A stretch of DNA of 64,000 nucleotides. Source: Chitinophagales bacterium. Lineage in GTDB: Bacteria; Bacteroidota; Bacteroidia; Chitinophagales; JADIYW01. A program made the position numbers and the translations under genes. Under the pieces are notes generated by a model. That model was not told the origin of the DNA and made no database searches. It saw only the letters and a list, made by a program, of their open reading frames with translations. The stretch lies in the NCBI GenBank assembly GCA_020636545.1, contig JACJXS010000008.1:248001-312000 (forward strand), written 5' to 3'. Below, piece by piece: positions 1 to 8,423 of the stretch (position 1 is the stretch's first letter; each line of letters opens with the position of its first letter).

Positions 1-294
1 TATGAATTTAAAGATAAAAACATTGATATTTTGGCACTTTGCCCTGGAATGACTAAGTCAGAAATGACAAAAGGCATGAAAGATAGCTTGATATTAATGG
101 AAGTTCAGCCTGTTGTGGAAACAGCATTAGCCACATTAGGAAATTCTGCTGTTGTCGTTCCCGGATTTATTAATAAATTCCAAACTTTTGTAAATAGCAG
201 AGTTTTAGGTAGAATTTCGGCTCGAAATTTCTCAGGTGCTTTATTAGAAAGAGTATTACCAGGTGTAAAATCTAAAAAAGGAAAAAGTAAATGA
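1..294 (+). CDS. Short-chain dehydrogenase/reductase, C-terminal part (5' truncated)
   Basis: The reading frame is open from the first base, so this is the last 97 codons of a gene that starts outside the window. The segment LALCPGMTKSEM matches the substrate-loop region (xxPGxxxT) that follows the catalytic Tyr/Lys in classical SDR oxidoreductases. The tail ends in a basic stretch (KSKKGKSK). The nucleotide-binding and catalytic residues lie outside the window, so substrate and cofactor cannot be judged. Its TGA stop overlaps the ATG of tpiA (ATGA), which suggests translational coupling. Confidence 0.7.
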   Translation, partial: YEFKDKNIDILALCPGMTKSEMTKGMKDSLILMEVQPVVETALATLGNSAVVVPGFINKFQTFVNSRVLGRISARNFSGALLERVLPGVKSKKGKSK

Positions 295-1055
295 GAAAAA
301 AGATAATTGCAGGCAATTGGAAAATGCATCTTAATAAAGCTGAAGCCATTGAATTGGTTGAATCGGTGTTGGTTGGTTCTAAAGATTTAGATCTAGATGA
401 AAATAAAATAGTCGTTTTCTCACCATCTTTTGTTTATTTGGATACGATTGTAAGTAAAATTGCTTCTTTGTCAAATGTATTTGTTGCAGCTCAAAATTGT
501 AGTGAATATGAGCAAGGTGCATATACAGGAGAAGTTGCTGCGAAGATGTTACAAAATGTAGGTGTACAATTTGTCATAGTTGGACATTCAGAACGCAGAC
601 AATATTTTAATGAAACCAATATAGTTTTACATCAAAAAATGAAACAAGCATTTGTACATAAATTGCAACCAATTTTTTGTTGTGGAGAGCCTTTGGAAAT
701 TAGAGAAAATCAAGAACATTTCCTTTTTATCCAACAACAATTAGAAAATTGTTTGTTTCTACTTTCAGAAGAAGAATTATTGCAAACTGTAATTGCTTAC
801 GAACCAATTTGGGCAATTGGAACAGGAAAAACAGCCACACCAGAACAAGCACAAGAAGTACATCATTTTATAAGAAAATGTATTGCCGAAAATTACAATG
901 CAACAATAGCAGACCAGATTAGTATATTATATGGTGGCAGTGTAAATGCACAAAATGCAGCACAATTATTCTCTCAAGCAGATATTGATGGTGGTTTGGT
1001 TGGTGGAGCATCTCTTAAAGCTCAAGATTTTAGGACGATTATTTTATCTATTTAA
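291..1055 (+). CDS. tpiA: Triosephosphate isomerase
   Basis: A 254-residue, full-length TIM-barrel enzyme interconverting dihydroxyacetone phosphate and glyceraldehyde 3-phosphate in glycolysis and gluconeogenesis. All family signatures are present: the N-terminal GNWKM with the substrate-binding lysine (about residue 11), the electrophilic histidine in VGHSERR (H99), the general base glutamate in AYEPIWAIGTG (E171, followed by the flexible loop), and the phosphate-binding YGGSV and GGLVGGASL segments. The start overlaps the upstream dehydrogenase stop by 4 bases. The 3' end overlaps the convergent recO stop by 4 bases. Confidence 0.97.
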   Translation: MRKKIIAGNWKMHLNKAEAIELVESVLVGSKDLDLDENKIVVFSPSFVYLDTIVSKIASLSNVFVAAQNCSEYEQGAYTGEVAAKMLQNVGVQFVIVGHSERRQYFNETNIVLHQKMKQAFVHKLQPIFCCGEPLEIRENQEHFLFIQQQLENCLFLLSEEELLQTVIAYEPIWAIGTGKTATPEQAQEVHHFIRKCIAENYNATIADQISILYGGSVNAQNAAQLFSQADIDGGLVGGASLKAQDFRTIILSI

Positions 1056-1768
1056 TGTAATACCTCGTGTAAGATTTTTGGAGTTTGCATAGTTCTAAAT
1101 TCAGGAATATGGAAACGATAATAATTCAACCAAATTTCTAATAAAGCTTGTTGTTCATTGGCAGTTATTTCATGAATAATTTGCTCATTTAGACAATGAA
1201 TATAATCAAAAAAAAGTTTAGACGTTCGAGTATCTAAACAAAGTTGAGGAATATAATCTTGTTCAAAACTCCCTTTTTCTAAATTAAAATAGGAATTTAT
1301 AAATTGATTTCCAATGAAAGGCTCAAAGCCTAAAAATTGTGAAAGTTCATATAGGAGAGTTAAAGGATATTCTTTTATTTTATGTTCTTCATTATCTAAT
1401 TTTAAAATAAAATCTTTGATATAAAAAAAGATTTCTTTATTAGGATGATGTTCACGTAAAACATTCAATAATAATTCAACAATAAATAAAACAATACTTT
1501 GTTTACCGATGTTTTGAGCAATGCTTTGATAGTTATAAGCAACTGCATAATCTTTAACCTGAAATAGTTGTTTATTTTCTCTGTAGTAAATATTCAATTC
1601 CAAAATATATCCAGGTTGAAATAAACCAGCATTATTTTTTTTGCCATTTCTGATGCCTTTTAAAATTACAGGAATACAACCAAATTTTTCAGAAAATAGT
1701 TTAACAATCAAACTACTTTCGCCATATTTTGTGGCTTTTAGAACAATAACTTCAGTTTTTTCTAGCAC
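1052..1768 (-). CDS. recO: DNA repair protein RecO
   Basis: A 238-residue RecO-type mediator, which anneals ssDNA and helps load RecA with RecR in gap repair. The N-terminal OB-fold opening (MLEKTEVIVLKATKYGESS, then KLFSEKFG and KGIRNGK) is the typical start of bacterial RecO, and a helical C-terminal half follows. No zinc-finger CxxC is apparent, as in many Bacteroidota RecO proteins. It lies 3 bases downstream of the thioredoxin-fold gene on the same strand and is probably co-transcribed with it. Confidence 0.9.
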   Translation of the reverse strand: MLEKTEVIVLKATKYGESSLIVKLFSEKFGCIPVILKGIRNGKKNNAGLFQPGYILELNIYYRENKQLFQVKDYAVAYNYQSIAQNIGKQSIVLFIVELLLNVLREHHPNKEIFFYIKDFILKLDNEEHKIKEYPLTLLYELSQFLGFEPFIGNQFINSYFNLEKGSFEQDYIPQLCLDTRTSKLFFDYIHCLNEQIIHEITANEQQALLEIWLNYYRFHIPEFRTMQTPKILHEVLH

Positions 1769-1771
1769 AAA

Positions 1772-2335
1772 TTAAACTTCTGGTTTCCATTTAATATTAC
1801 AACCTAAACTTGGGATTTGCTTTTCAGGAATTGGTGTATCATTTAATATGCAATCTAATACATTTCTAATATCTTTTCCATCAGAAATACTATCATTTTT
1901 TGGTCTAGAATCATCTAATTGCCCTCGATATACACATTTTAAATCTTTATCAAAAATTGAAAAATCTGGTGTGCAAGCCGCATGATAGGCTTTTGCAATT
2001 GCTTGTGTTTCGTCATATAAGTAAGGAAATGGATATTTTTCTTCCTTCGCAATACTCGTCATCTTTTCAGGAGCATCGTCAGGATAATTTTCAATATCAT
2101 TACTTGAAATAGCAATAAATGCAATGTCTTTGGGAATATAATCATTGGCTAATTGTACCAATTGTTGATTAACGTGCTTGACATAAGGACAATGGTTGCA
2201 AATAAACATCACAACCGTAGCCTTTTGACCTTTTAATTCTTGTAGCGATTTTAAATTGCCACTTATTGTATCTAATAATGTAAAATCTGGTGCGGTATAA
2301 CCCAATGGGATATGTGTGGTTGGTGTTGCTGCCAT
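1772..2335 (-). CDS. Thioredoxin-fold redox protein (AhpC/TSA-like, CNHCPYVK motif)
   Basis: A 187-residue thioredoxin-fold protein. The segment VMFICNHCPYVKHV is a CxxC redox site in the position typical of the AhpC/TSA-Redoxin group, followed by the characteristic IAFIAISSND. The cis-Pro region reads HAACTPDFSIFD, as in alkyl-hydroperoxide/thiol-disulfide proteins. No signal peptide is visible, so it is probably cytoplasmic. It is the first gene of a likely operon with recO. The family is clear, but the physiological substrate is unknown. Confidence 0.85.
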   Translation of the reverse strand: MAATPTTHIPLGYTAPDFTLLDTISGNLKSLQELKGQKATVVMFICNHCPYVKHVNQQLVQLANDYIPKDIAFIAISSNDIENYPDDAPEKMTSIAKEEKYPFPYLYDETQAIAKAYHAACTPDFSIFDKDLKCVYRGQLDDSRPKNDSISDGKDIRNVLDCILNDTPIPEKQIPSLGCNIKWKPEV

Positions 2336-2423
2336 AATAATTATCTTTGATGATTAAAAAACAAAAATAGCCTTAATTAAACTTTTGGCAAAATTTTTAG
2401 TCTAAACTTGTAAGTCTTAGCGA

Positions 2424-2948
2424 ATGGAGAATTTGGTAGAACAATTACAACAATTGGAAACAAAAGAAAGTGCCTTTAAAACTTTGATGGATTTATATCA
2501 AAGGAAATTGTATTTCCATATTTTTCGTTTTGTTAATAATCATGAAGATACGAATGATGTTTTGCAAAATACCTTTATTAAAGTTTGGAGAAATATTGGA
2601 AATTTTAGAAATGAATGTTCGTTGTATTCTTGGTTGTATCGAATTGCTGGAAATGAAGCGATTACATTTATCAATAGTAATAAAAAAAGAATTACAGTAG
2701 ATGTTGATACAAAGAATGTTGCAAATATTGGAAATGTTGATTCAATAGAAGGTGATAAAATTGAATTGAAATTACAAGCTGCCTTAGAACAATTACCCGA
2801 AAAACAAAAGCAGATTTTTATTTTGAGATATTATGATGAAATGCCGTATAAGGAAATGAGTGAGATTTTAGAAACATCAGAAGGCGCTTTGAAAGCTTCT
2901 TATTACCATGCAGCAAAAAAAATTGAAACTTTTTTATTAGAACATTAA
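2424..2948 (+). CDS. ECF-type RNA polymerase sigma factor
   Basis: A 174-residue extracytoplasmic-function sigma factor. Region 2 lies around residues 20-85 (DVLQNTFIKVWRNIGNFR, then SWLYRIAGNEAI, the -10 recognition helix area). Region 4 is at about 115-170 (LPEKQKQIFILRYYDEMPYKEMSEIL followed by SEGALKASYYHAAKKIE, the -35 helix-turn-helix). The two downstream genes (a one-helix membrane protein and an exported Spy-like protein) look like its regulatory partners. This three-gene layout is common in Bacteroidota. Its regulon cannot be deduced here. Confidence 0.93.
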   Translation: MENLVEQLQQLETKESAFKTLMDLYQRKLYFHIFRFVNNHEDTNDVLQNTFIKVWRNIGNFRNECSLYSWLYRIAGNEAITFINSNKKRITVDVDTKNVANIGNVDSIEGDKIELKLQAALEQLPEKQKQIFILRYYDEMPYKEMSEILETSEGALKASYYHAAKKIETFLLEH

Positions 2949-2984
2949 ACCTTTAATTATTTAATCAGTCTAAATTATAGAACA

Positions 2985-3503
2985 ATGGAAAATAATAAAG
3001 AAATATTAGATGAATTAAATGCAGTAGCACCACTTTTAAATTCTTTGAAAAAAGAAAGTTCAGAGGTAGTTATTCCTGATAATTATTTTGATAATTTTCA
3101 GACAAGTGTTTGCTCACAAGTTAAAGAAGAGCGTACTAATGTCGTTTCAATTAAAAGAAATCCATTTAGAATTATAAAAATTGGAATTGCAGCTTCAGTA
3201 TTTTTAGCAATATTTTTTCTAGTGGTTCATTTCAAGAATGCTAATAATCAGGCAGAAATTATAGTAAAAACGCCTGCATCTTCGACAGAAATACAACATT
3301 ATATTACTGAAAATATTAACGATTTCACTGTCGAGGAAGTGGGACAGTTTGTCGCTATGCAAACAAATAATAAAATACAGACTGAAGCGATTACAACGTC
3401 ATCAAATGCAGTAATGACAGATGAAGAAATTAATCAATTTGTAGAAAATAACCCAGTTTATATAAGTGATTTATATGATGATGAAACAGCAACTATTTTT
3501 TAA
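2985..3503 (+). CDS. Single-pass membrane protein, probable anti-sigma factor
   Basis: A 172-residue protein with a cytosolic N-terminal part (about 1-60), one transmembrane helix at about residues 62-82 (IIKIGIAASVFLAIFFLVV) and an extracytoplasmic C-terminal half. No zinc-binding HxxxCxxC anti-sigma motif is visible. The call rests on topology and on position 36 bases downstream of the ECF sigma factor gene. It could instead be an uncharacterised membrane sensor. The C-terminal half is rich in Glu/Asn/Thr and has no recognised domain. Confidence 0.6.
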   Translation: MENNKEILDELNAVAPLLNSLKKESSEVVIPDNYFDNFQTSVCSQVKEERTNVVSIKRNPFRIIKIGIAASVFLAIFFLVVHFKNANNQAEIIVKTPASSTEIQHYITENINDFTVEEVGQFVAMQTNNKIQTEAITTSSNAVMTDEEINQFVENNPVYISDLYDDETATIF

Positions 3504-3519
3504 TTATAAATTTTTAATC

Positions 3520-4038
3520 ATGAAAAAAGTAATTTTATTTTTTAGTGCAATAGTATTGTTTAGTTTAACAATTATGGCACAGCCACCACAAAAACCAATG
3601 TATAACAAAGGTGGAGGCGGAGCTTATAATAAAGAAAATATTCAAGCAATGAAAATTGCTTTTCTTACTAAGCATTTAGCATTGACAGAATTACAAGCTA
3701 CAAGTTTTTGGCCAATCTATAATAAGTATGAAGCCGAAAAGAAAGTACTTCGAAAAAATACAATTGGAGAAGAAAAATTAAGTAAGAGTTTAGATGAAAT
3801 TTCAGATATTGATGCGAATAAAGTAATTGATAATTATTATTCTTTAAAAACAAAAGAATTGGAACTTTCCAAAAAATATACTGAAGATTTTAAGAAAGTA
3901 TTAGAACCGAAACAAGTAGCGAAGTTAATTACTTCAGAAGCTCAATTTAAGAAAATGTTGATGCAAGGTCATAATGGATATAACAAACAAGGACCTCCAA
4001 AACCTCAAATTCAACCAACAAAGCCTGTAACAGAATAA
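3520..4038 (+). CDS. Exported Spy/CpxP-like protein of the ECF operon
   Basis: The chosen start is the ATG at 3520 because it gives a clean signal peptide (MKKVILFFSAIVLFSLTIMAQ, cleavage probably after MAQ). In-frame starts from 3466 lie inside the upstream gene. The mature 150 or so residues are helical, with a KIAFLTKHLALTELQATSFWPIYNKYEAE segment resembling the LTxxQ motifs of Spy/CpxP and of the sensor proteins often encoded next to Bacteroidota ECF sigma factors. The C-terminus is Pro/Gln rich. It probably acts in the periplasm as a sensor or chaperone for this sigma operon; that role is inferred from context. Confidence 0.72.
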   Translation: MKKVILFFSAIVLFSLTIMAQPPQKPMYNKGGGGAYNKENIQAMKIAFLTKHLALTELQATSFWPIYNKYEAEKKVLRKNTIGEEKLSKSLDEISDIDANKVIDNYYSLKTKELELSKKYTEDFKKVLEPKQVAKLITSEAQFKKMLMQGHNGYNKQGPPKPQIQPTKPVTE

Positions 4039-4058
4039 TTTCAAAATTACTAAATAAA

Positions 4059-4086
4059 ATAGCCGCCACTTGGTGGCTATTTTTTA
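4059..4086 (+). terminator. Rho-independent terminator of the ECF operon
   Basis: A 9-bp stem (ATAGCCGCC pairs with GGTGGCTAT, one G-U pair) closed by a 4-base loop and followed by six T residues. It sits 20 bases after the Spy-like gene stop. It also touches the 3' end of the convergent PspC gene and may act in both directions. Confidence 0.85.
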
Positions 4087-4338
4087 TATGTCCCAAACTG
4101 GATTTCTTTTAGTTTTAACCATGTGTTTTAAATTCAAAACAAAAGTTAAAATTAGATAAATAATAATAGGAGAGCCTAAGGCAATAAAGCTGGTATAAAT
4201 AAAAAACAAACGAACTTTTTTAGATGGGATAGACATCTTTCTGCCTAAATACGAGCAAACGCCATAAACACTCATTTCAATAGCATCACGCATACTATGT
4301 GATTGAAATACTTTAATTGGTTTCTCTATAAAATTCAA
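4084..4338 (-). CDS. PspC domain membrane protein
   Basis: An 84-residue protein whose middle part (GVCSYLGRKMSIPSKKVRL, then a hydrophobic helix FFIYTSFIALGSPIIIYLIL) is the PspC domain, which in other bacteria is an inner-membrane component of the phage-shock envelope-stress response. No other psp gene is nearby. It lies 21 bases downstream of the DUF2851 gene on the same strand. The N-terminal 25 residues are an uncharacterised extension. Confidence 0.8.
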   Translation of the reverse strand: MNFIEKPIKVFQSHSMRDAIEMSVYGVCSYLGRKMSIPSKKVRLFFIYTSFIALGSPIIIYLILTFVLNLKHMVKTKRNPVWDI

Positions 4339-4359
4339 TGTCTATAATTTGTATGCAAG

Positions 4360-5640
4360 TTAGGCATTTCTTATTAATTCTTGCCTCTGAAAATGTTTAT
4401 TTTTTAATATTTTGAATCCAATTGGACAATCCAAACATCTTTTTGGAGAGCAATATGCATCATATAATTCAATCAATACTTGACTGTCTAAAGCACTCGG
4501 TTTAGAAATGTTGGTTTTAAAATATTTGATTTTGTGATTTTGTTCAAAAGGTAATGTTTCATAATATTCAATACAAGTTTGCAAAACATCTTTTTGTTCA
4601 AATGTTGTTTGATAGGTATAAAATAAAGGAATATTGTAATTGATAAGAAGTGCGTGTATGCTGGATTTGCCAATATGTTTTACTAATAAATTACTTTCTT
4701 TACCAAATTGGTAATGCCTATCCCAATAATTAGATGCGGTAATATTTGCTAAGAATACTTGTGCATTTTCGATATGCTGCATTTGATATAATTGTGGAGA
4801 TGCATGAATTAATGCAGCCAACAAAGCGATTTTTATAGTAGGAAAACTAGCAGGTCGCATTCGCATAAAATTCCAAATTGTTTTCTTCAAACTAACAATA
4901 TTGTACTTACGTTGTAAATATTGAAATTCTTTTTTTAGATTTTCGTAATAATTATCTTGAATATCATCTTCCAAAAAACCAGCTGTTCCGAATAGCAATG
5001 CTTCAATCTGGAATAAGTTATCAGCATGTTTTATTAGTATTTTATAGTCTAATCGAGTAGCTAATTCCGTAAAGCCAAATTGATTGACATTTCCGCCAAA
5101 ATATTTCAATAATAAAGCATATTTGGTTTGTAACCAATCATTGTTACAATATTGCAAGGTCATTAATATCTTCTTCGATTTGTTATTTAATCGTTCTAAG
5201 ATAAATCTATCCTGAAATGCAACTTGCTCTAAACGGGTTAAATTTTTCCAATCAAACTGACAAGGAACTGGAAGTTTTGATTGCATCAGTTGCCCATATT
5301 GTTGTAAAATATATGGAGGTATTTTTCCGTTGAGTTCTAAAGTAGGAACGTTTTCTAATGGCTCATCATCATTATATACAATATGTAAGATTACATTGTT
5401 GTATTTTTTATTATGCTGATGTTGATGCTTTCGCCAATCAGAGGAATTGATATGAATTTCTATATTTCCAACGAAAATTAATTCTCCAATTTTGATTTTT
5501 GCATCTAAGAAATCGGCACTTTCATTTTTATTATAAGTGCCTGGATGAATAATTTCAATAATATCTCCATTGGTAGTTTCTAATCTATCTGGATGTACTA
5601 ATTGATATCTCCAAATAAAATGCAATAAGGCTTCTTTCAT
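4360..5640 (-). CDS. DUF2851 family protein
   Basis: A 426-residue protein of the DUF2851 family, which is largely restricted to Bacteroidota and has no established function. Recognisable N-terminal features are FIWRYQ, the NxxxADFxxAKI segment and a GNIEIHxxxSDW motif around residues 55-70, which loosely resembles a nuclease-like core. Near the C-terminus is a cysteine cluster (CSPKRCLDCPIG), a possible metal site. No signal peptide or membrane helix is visible, so it is probably cytoplasmic. Assignment is by family resemblance only. Confidence 0.8.
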   Translation of the reverse strand: MKEALLHFIWRYQLVHPDRLETTNGDIIEIIHPGTYNKNESADFLDAKIKIGELIFVGNIEIHINSSDWRKHQHQHNKKYNNVILHIVYNDDEPLENVPTLELNGKIPPYILQQYGQLMQSKLPVPCQFDWKNLTRLEQVAFQDRFILERLNNKSKKILMTLQYCNNDWLQTKYALLLKYFGGNVNQFGFTELATRLDYKILIKHADNLFQIEALLFGTAGFLEDDIQDNYYENLKKEFQYLQRKYNIVSLKKTIWNFMRMRPASFPTIKIALLAALIHASPQLYQMQHIENAQVFLANITASNYWDRHYQFGKESNLLVKHIGKSSIHALLINYNIPLFYTYQTTFEQKDVLQTCIEYYETLPFEQNHKIKYFKTNISKPSALDSQVLIELYDAYCSPKRCLDCPIGFKILKNKHFQRQELIRNA

Positions 5641-5764
5641 AATCGTATTTAGCTAACATAAACAATATTTTACTCCATTAAATGACGAATTATATTCTAT
5701 TTTCCATAAAATCAATTAAAAAATACTTGTAAATACTTATTTTTAAACCTAAATTATATTTACG

Positions 5765-6157
5765 ATGACAATATTTTCTAAAATCATTTCAGGCGAAATA
5801 CCTTCTTATAAAATTGCTGAAGATGAAAACTATTATGCATTTTTAGATATCAGACCATTAAATGCGGGACATACTTTGGTTATTCCAAAAGTGGAAATTG
5901 ATTATATTTTTGATTTAGACGATGATATGCTTTCAGGCTTAATTTTATTTGCTAAAAAAGTAGCCAAAGGCATTGAACGAGTAGTGCCTTGTGAACGAAT
6001 TGGCGTTGCAGTCATTGGATTGGAAGTACCACATTGCCATATTCATTTATCGCCTATTAATTCTGTACACGATTTAGACTTTAGAAATACCAAAAGTATT
6101 TCCAAAGAGGAAATGCAAAGTTTAGCTACAAAAATTAGTCAAGAAATAGATTTGTAA
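5765..6157 (+). CDS. HIT family nucleotide hydrolase (HinT-like)
   Basis: A 130-residue histidine-triad protein. The N-terminal TIFSKIISGEIPSYKIAED and FLDIRPLNAGHTLVIPK are typical of the HinT branch. The catalytic triad HCHIHL (H-x-H-x-H-x) is at about residues 92-96. Such enzymes hydrolyse purine nucleoside phosphoramidates. A TATATTTA box lies 2 bases before the ATG, so the transcript may have almost no leader. The protein is full length. Confidence 0.93.
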   Translation: MTIFSKIISGEIPSYKIAEDENYYAFLDIRPLNAGHTLVIPKVEIDYIFDLDDDMLSGLILFAKKVAKGIERVVPCERIGVAVIGLEVPHCHIHLSPINSVHDLDFRNTKSISKEEMQSLATKISQEIDL

Positions 6158-6210
6158 TTACGCCTTTTTTTGCTCTAAAAATCCGATATTCACAAAAGAA
6201 TTAATTGTAT

Positions 6211-7464
6211 ATGATTTTATTGTTTAATGTAGTAAGTTTAGAAAATATAAAAGAGTTTTGGTGGCTCTATCTGTCAATGCCATTTATTGCCGCAATAATT
6301 GGTTACGGAACTAAGATTGTAGCTATAAAAATGATGTTCGAACCAATAGAGTTTTTTGGTATCAAACCGTTTTTGGGTTGGCAAGGCATAATACCTAAAA
6401 AAGCTGCAATAATGAGTGCGATAGCTTGTGATACTTTAACTTCAAGATTGATAAAACCAGAAGAGATTTTTGCAAGATTAGACCCAGAACGTGTTGCTCA
6501 AGAGTTGGAAAAACCGATGCTGCCTATCGTGGAAAAAATTACACATGAAGTAATGACACATTACCAACCTGGTTTGTGGGAAAGTATTCCTGAAAATGCA
6601 AAACGTTTGCTCATCAAACAAATTCAAAGAGAATCTCCAGATATGGTGCGGCAATTGATGCAAGAAACCAAAGATAACTTGAATAATGTTTTTGATTTGA
6701 AAGATATGGTTATCACTAATTTAACAAGAAATAAAAAATTGTTGAATAAGATATTTTATGAGAGTGGAGAGAAAGAATTTCAATTTATCAAGCATTCTGG
6801 AATTTATTTCGGTTTTATGATAGGTTTGGTACAAATGATAGTTTGGATGCTTACGCAAGAACCATTGGTTATGCCTATTTTTGGATTATTTACAGGTTGG
6901 TTTACAGATTGGTTGGCACTAAAAATGATTTTTGCACCACAGCAAGAAAAAAAGTTTTTAGGGATTTTTAAATGGCAAGGTTTGTTTTTCAAAAGACAAC
7001 AAGAAGTGGCTTCTGCCTATGGTGCTTTAATTGCTAAAGAAATTCTAACACCAAGCAATATGATAGAATCCATTTTGACAGGAAAACTATCAGATAATTT
7101 GTTTAATATGATTCAGAAGAATATACAGCAAATGGTTGATAGCCAATCAGGAATTTTAAAACCAATCGTAGTTTTTGCGGTGGGTTCAGATAAATATAAG
7201 GCAATGAAAAACTCTATTACTGAAAATATGATTAAACAACTTCCAGTTGCCTTAAAACATATTGAGAAATATGCTGAAGATGCGATGGATATTCAAAATA
7301 CTTTGGTGACAAAAATGCAAGAATTGACACCAGATGAATTTGAAGGCGTATTAAGACCAGCTTTCAAACAAGATGAGTGGATATTAATTACAGTAGGTGC
7401 TGTTTTGGGCTTTATGGTTGGGGAATTACAAGTGCTACTAATGGAATTTTTTGTATTGCATTAG
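6211..7464 (+). CDS. DUF445 family membrane protein
   Basis: About 417 residues of the DUF445 family, a membrane family of unknown function. Two related hallmark segments are visible: near the N-terminus GYGTKIVAIKMMFEP followed by GWQGIIPKKA, and in the middle GWFTDWLALKMIFAPQ followed by KWQGLFFKRQ. This suggests an internal duplication. Membrane helices flank the repeats and one more lies at the C-terminus. The ATG at 6211 was chosen; a TTG two codons upstream is less likely. Confidence 0.88.
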   Translation: MILLFNVVSLENIKEFWWLYLSMPFIAAIIGYGTKIVAIKMMFEPIEFFGIKPFLGWQGIIPKKAAIMSAIACDTLTSRLIKPEEIFARLDPERVAQELEKPMLPIVEKITHEVMTHYQPGLWESIPENAKRLLIKQIQRESPDMVRQLMQETKDNLNNVFDLKDMVITNLTRNKKLLNKIFYESGEKEFQFIKHSGIYFGFMIGLVQMIVWMLTQEPLVMPIFGLFTGWFTDWLALKMIFAPQQEKKFLGIFKWQGLFFKRQQEVASAYGALIAKEILTPSNMIESILTGKLSDNLFNMIQKNIQQMVDSQSGILKPIVVFAVGSDKYKAMKNSITENMIKQLPVALKHIEKYAEDAMDIQNTLVTKMQELTPDEFEGVLRPAFKQDEWILITVGAVLGFMVGELQVLLMEFFVLH

Positions 7465-7553
7465 AATTTGTTTTTATTGATAAAAACGCTTTATTTTTAA
7501 TTTTAGGTCTGATTAAAATACTTAATTAGATTTCAACAAAGAACTGCGAAGCG

Positions 7554-8420
7554 ATGAACATATTATCTGAATTAAAAAAAGAAAGAGCTTTTAAAGATTT
7601 ATTTGCGGATTACTTTAAACTAATTAAAAGTACCTTTTTTCATTTTAGTATAAATTTTATTTTATTAGCATTGCCGCTTTCTTGGTTTATCTCTTTTTTA
7701 TTGATTGATATAGGACCAATTGTGCTAAAAAAAATAATATTATTTTATTTTAATAGACATTTTAATGAATACCTAATTTATACGATTTTATCACTTCCAC
7801 TTATTATTGCTGCTTATTGTATTCAACTTGCTTTATGCATCTTATTTTTTTCAATTTATAGCGTAGAGTATATGTTATTGCTAGAATTGCGAAAAAGTAA
7901 AAATTTCAATATAATGCATGTTTTAGTAAATAGTATAAAACATTTGCCGAATTATTTTTCCTTCTTATTATTGGTAATTCTTGGGTTTCCGATACTTGTT
8001 TTAATTTTTGGAATACTGAGTTGTATTCCTTTTTCGTTTATATTTATTATTCCTTTTTTACTATTGTTTTTTAATAGCACAGTTATTAATTCTATTACTA
8101 ATAAAAAAGGATTGTTCCAATCTTTCTTTTCTATTTTAAAATTTTTAAAAACCCAAAGTTTGAGTAATCTCTTTGCTGGATTTCTTATCCTTGTGATTTT
8201 TTTTACTTTTGAAATACTTTTCTTTAATTTTTTTCCTAATCTATTTAGTTCTCTTGGATTATCTTATGAACCATCAAGTGTTCATAAAAACATCGAAAAA
8301 TTAAGCTATTTAAGAATTATTCCTTTGGGTATTGTAGTGATTTATATTGCAAATTTTATTAATCAATTTTTTATCTTACAATACTTTAGCATTGATACAA
8401 ATACAGAAGACAGAGTATGA
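7554..8420 (+). CDS. Integral membrane protein of unknown function
   Basis: A 288-residue, very hydrophobic protein with about five or six predicted helices (roughly residues 30-55, 65-110, 130-180, 205-230 and 262-285). The N-terminal 20 residues are amphipathic and cytosolic. No catalytic motif or known family was recognised. The charge pattern recalls small DUF4013-like or multi-pass proteins, but this is not a firm match. The stop lies 3 bases before the convergent mfd stop. Confidence 0.65.
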   Translation: MNILSELKKERAFKDLFADYFKLIKSTFFHFSINFILLALPLSWFISFLLIDIGPIVLKKIILFYFNRHFNEYLIYTILSLPLIIAAYCIQLALCILFFSIYSVEYMLLLELRKSKNFNIMHVLVNSIKHLPNYFSFLLLVILGFPILVLIFGILSCIPFSFIFIIPFLLLFFNSTVINSITNKKGLFQSFFSILKFLKTQSLSNLFAGFLILVIFFTFEILFFNFFPNLFSSLGLSYEPSSVHKNIEKLSYLRIIPLGIVVIYIANFINQFFILQYFSIDTNTEDRV

Positions 8421-8423
8421 AAT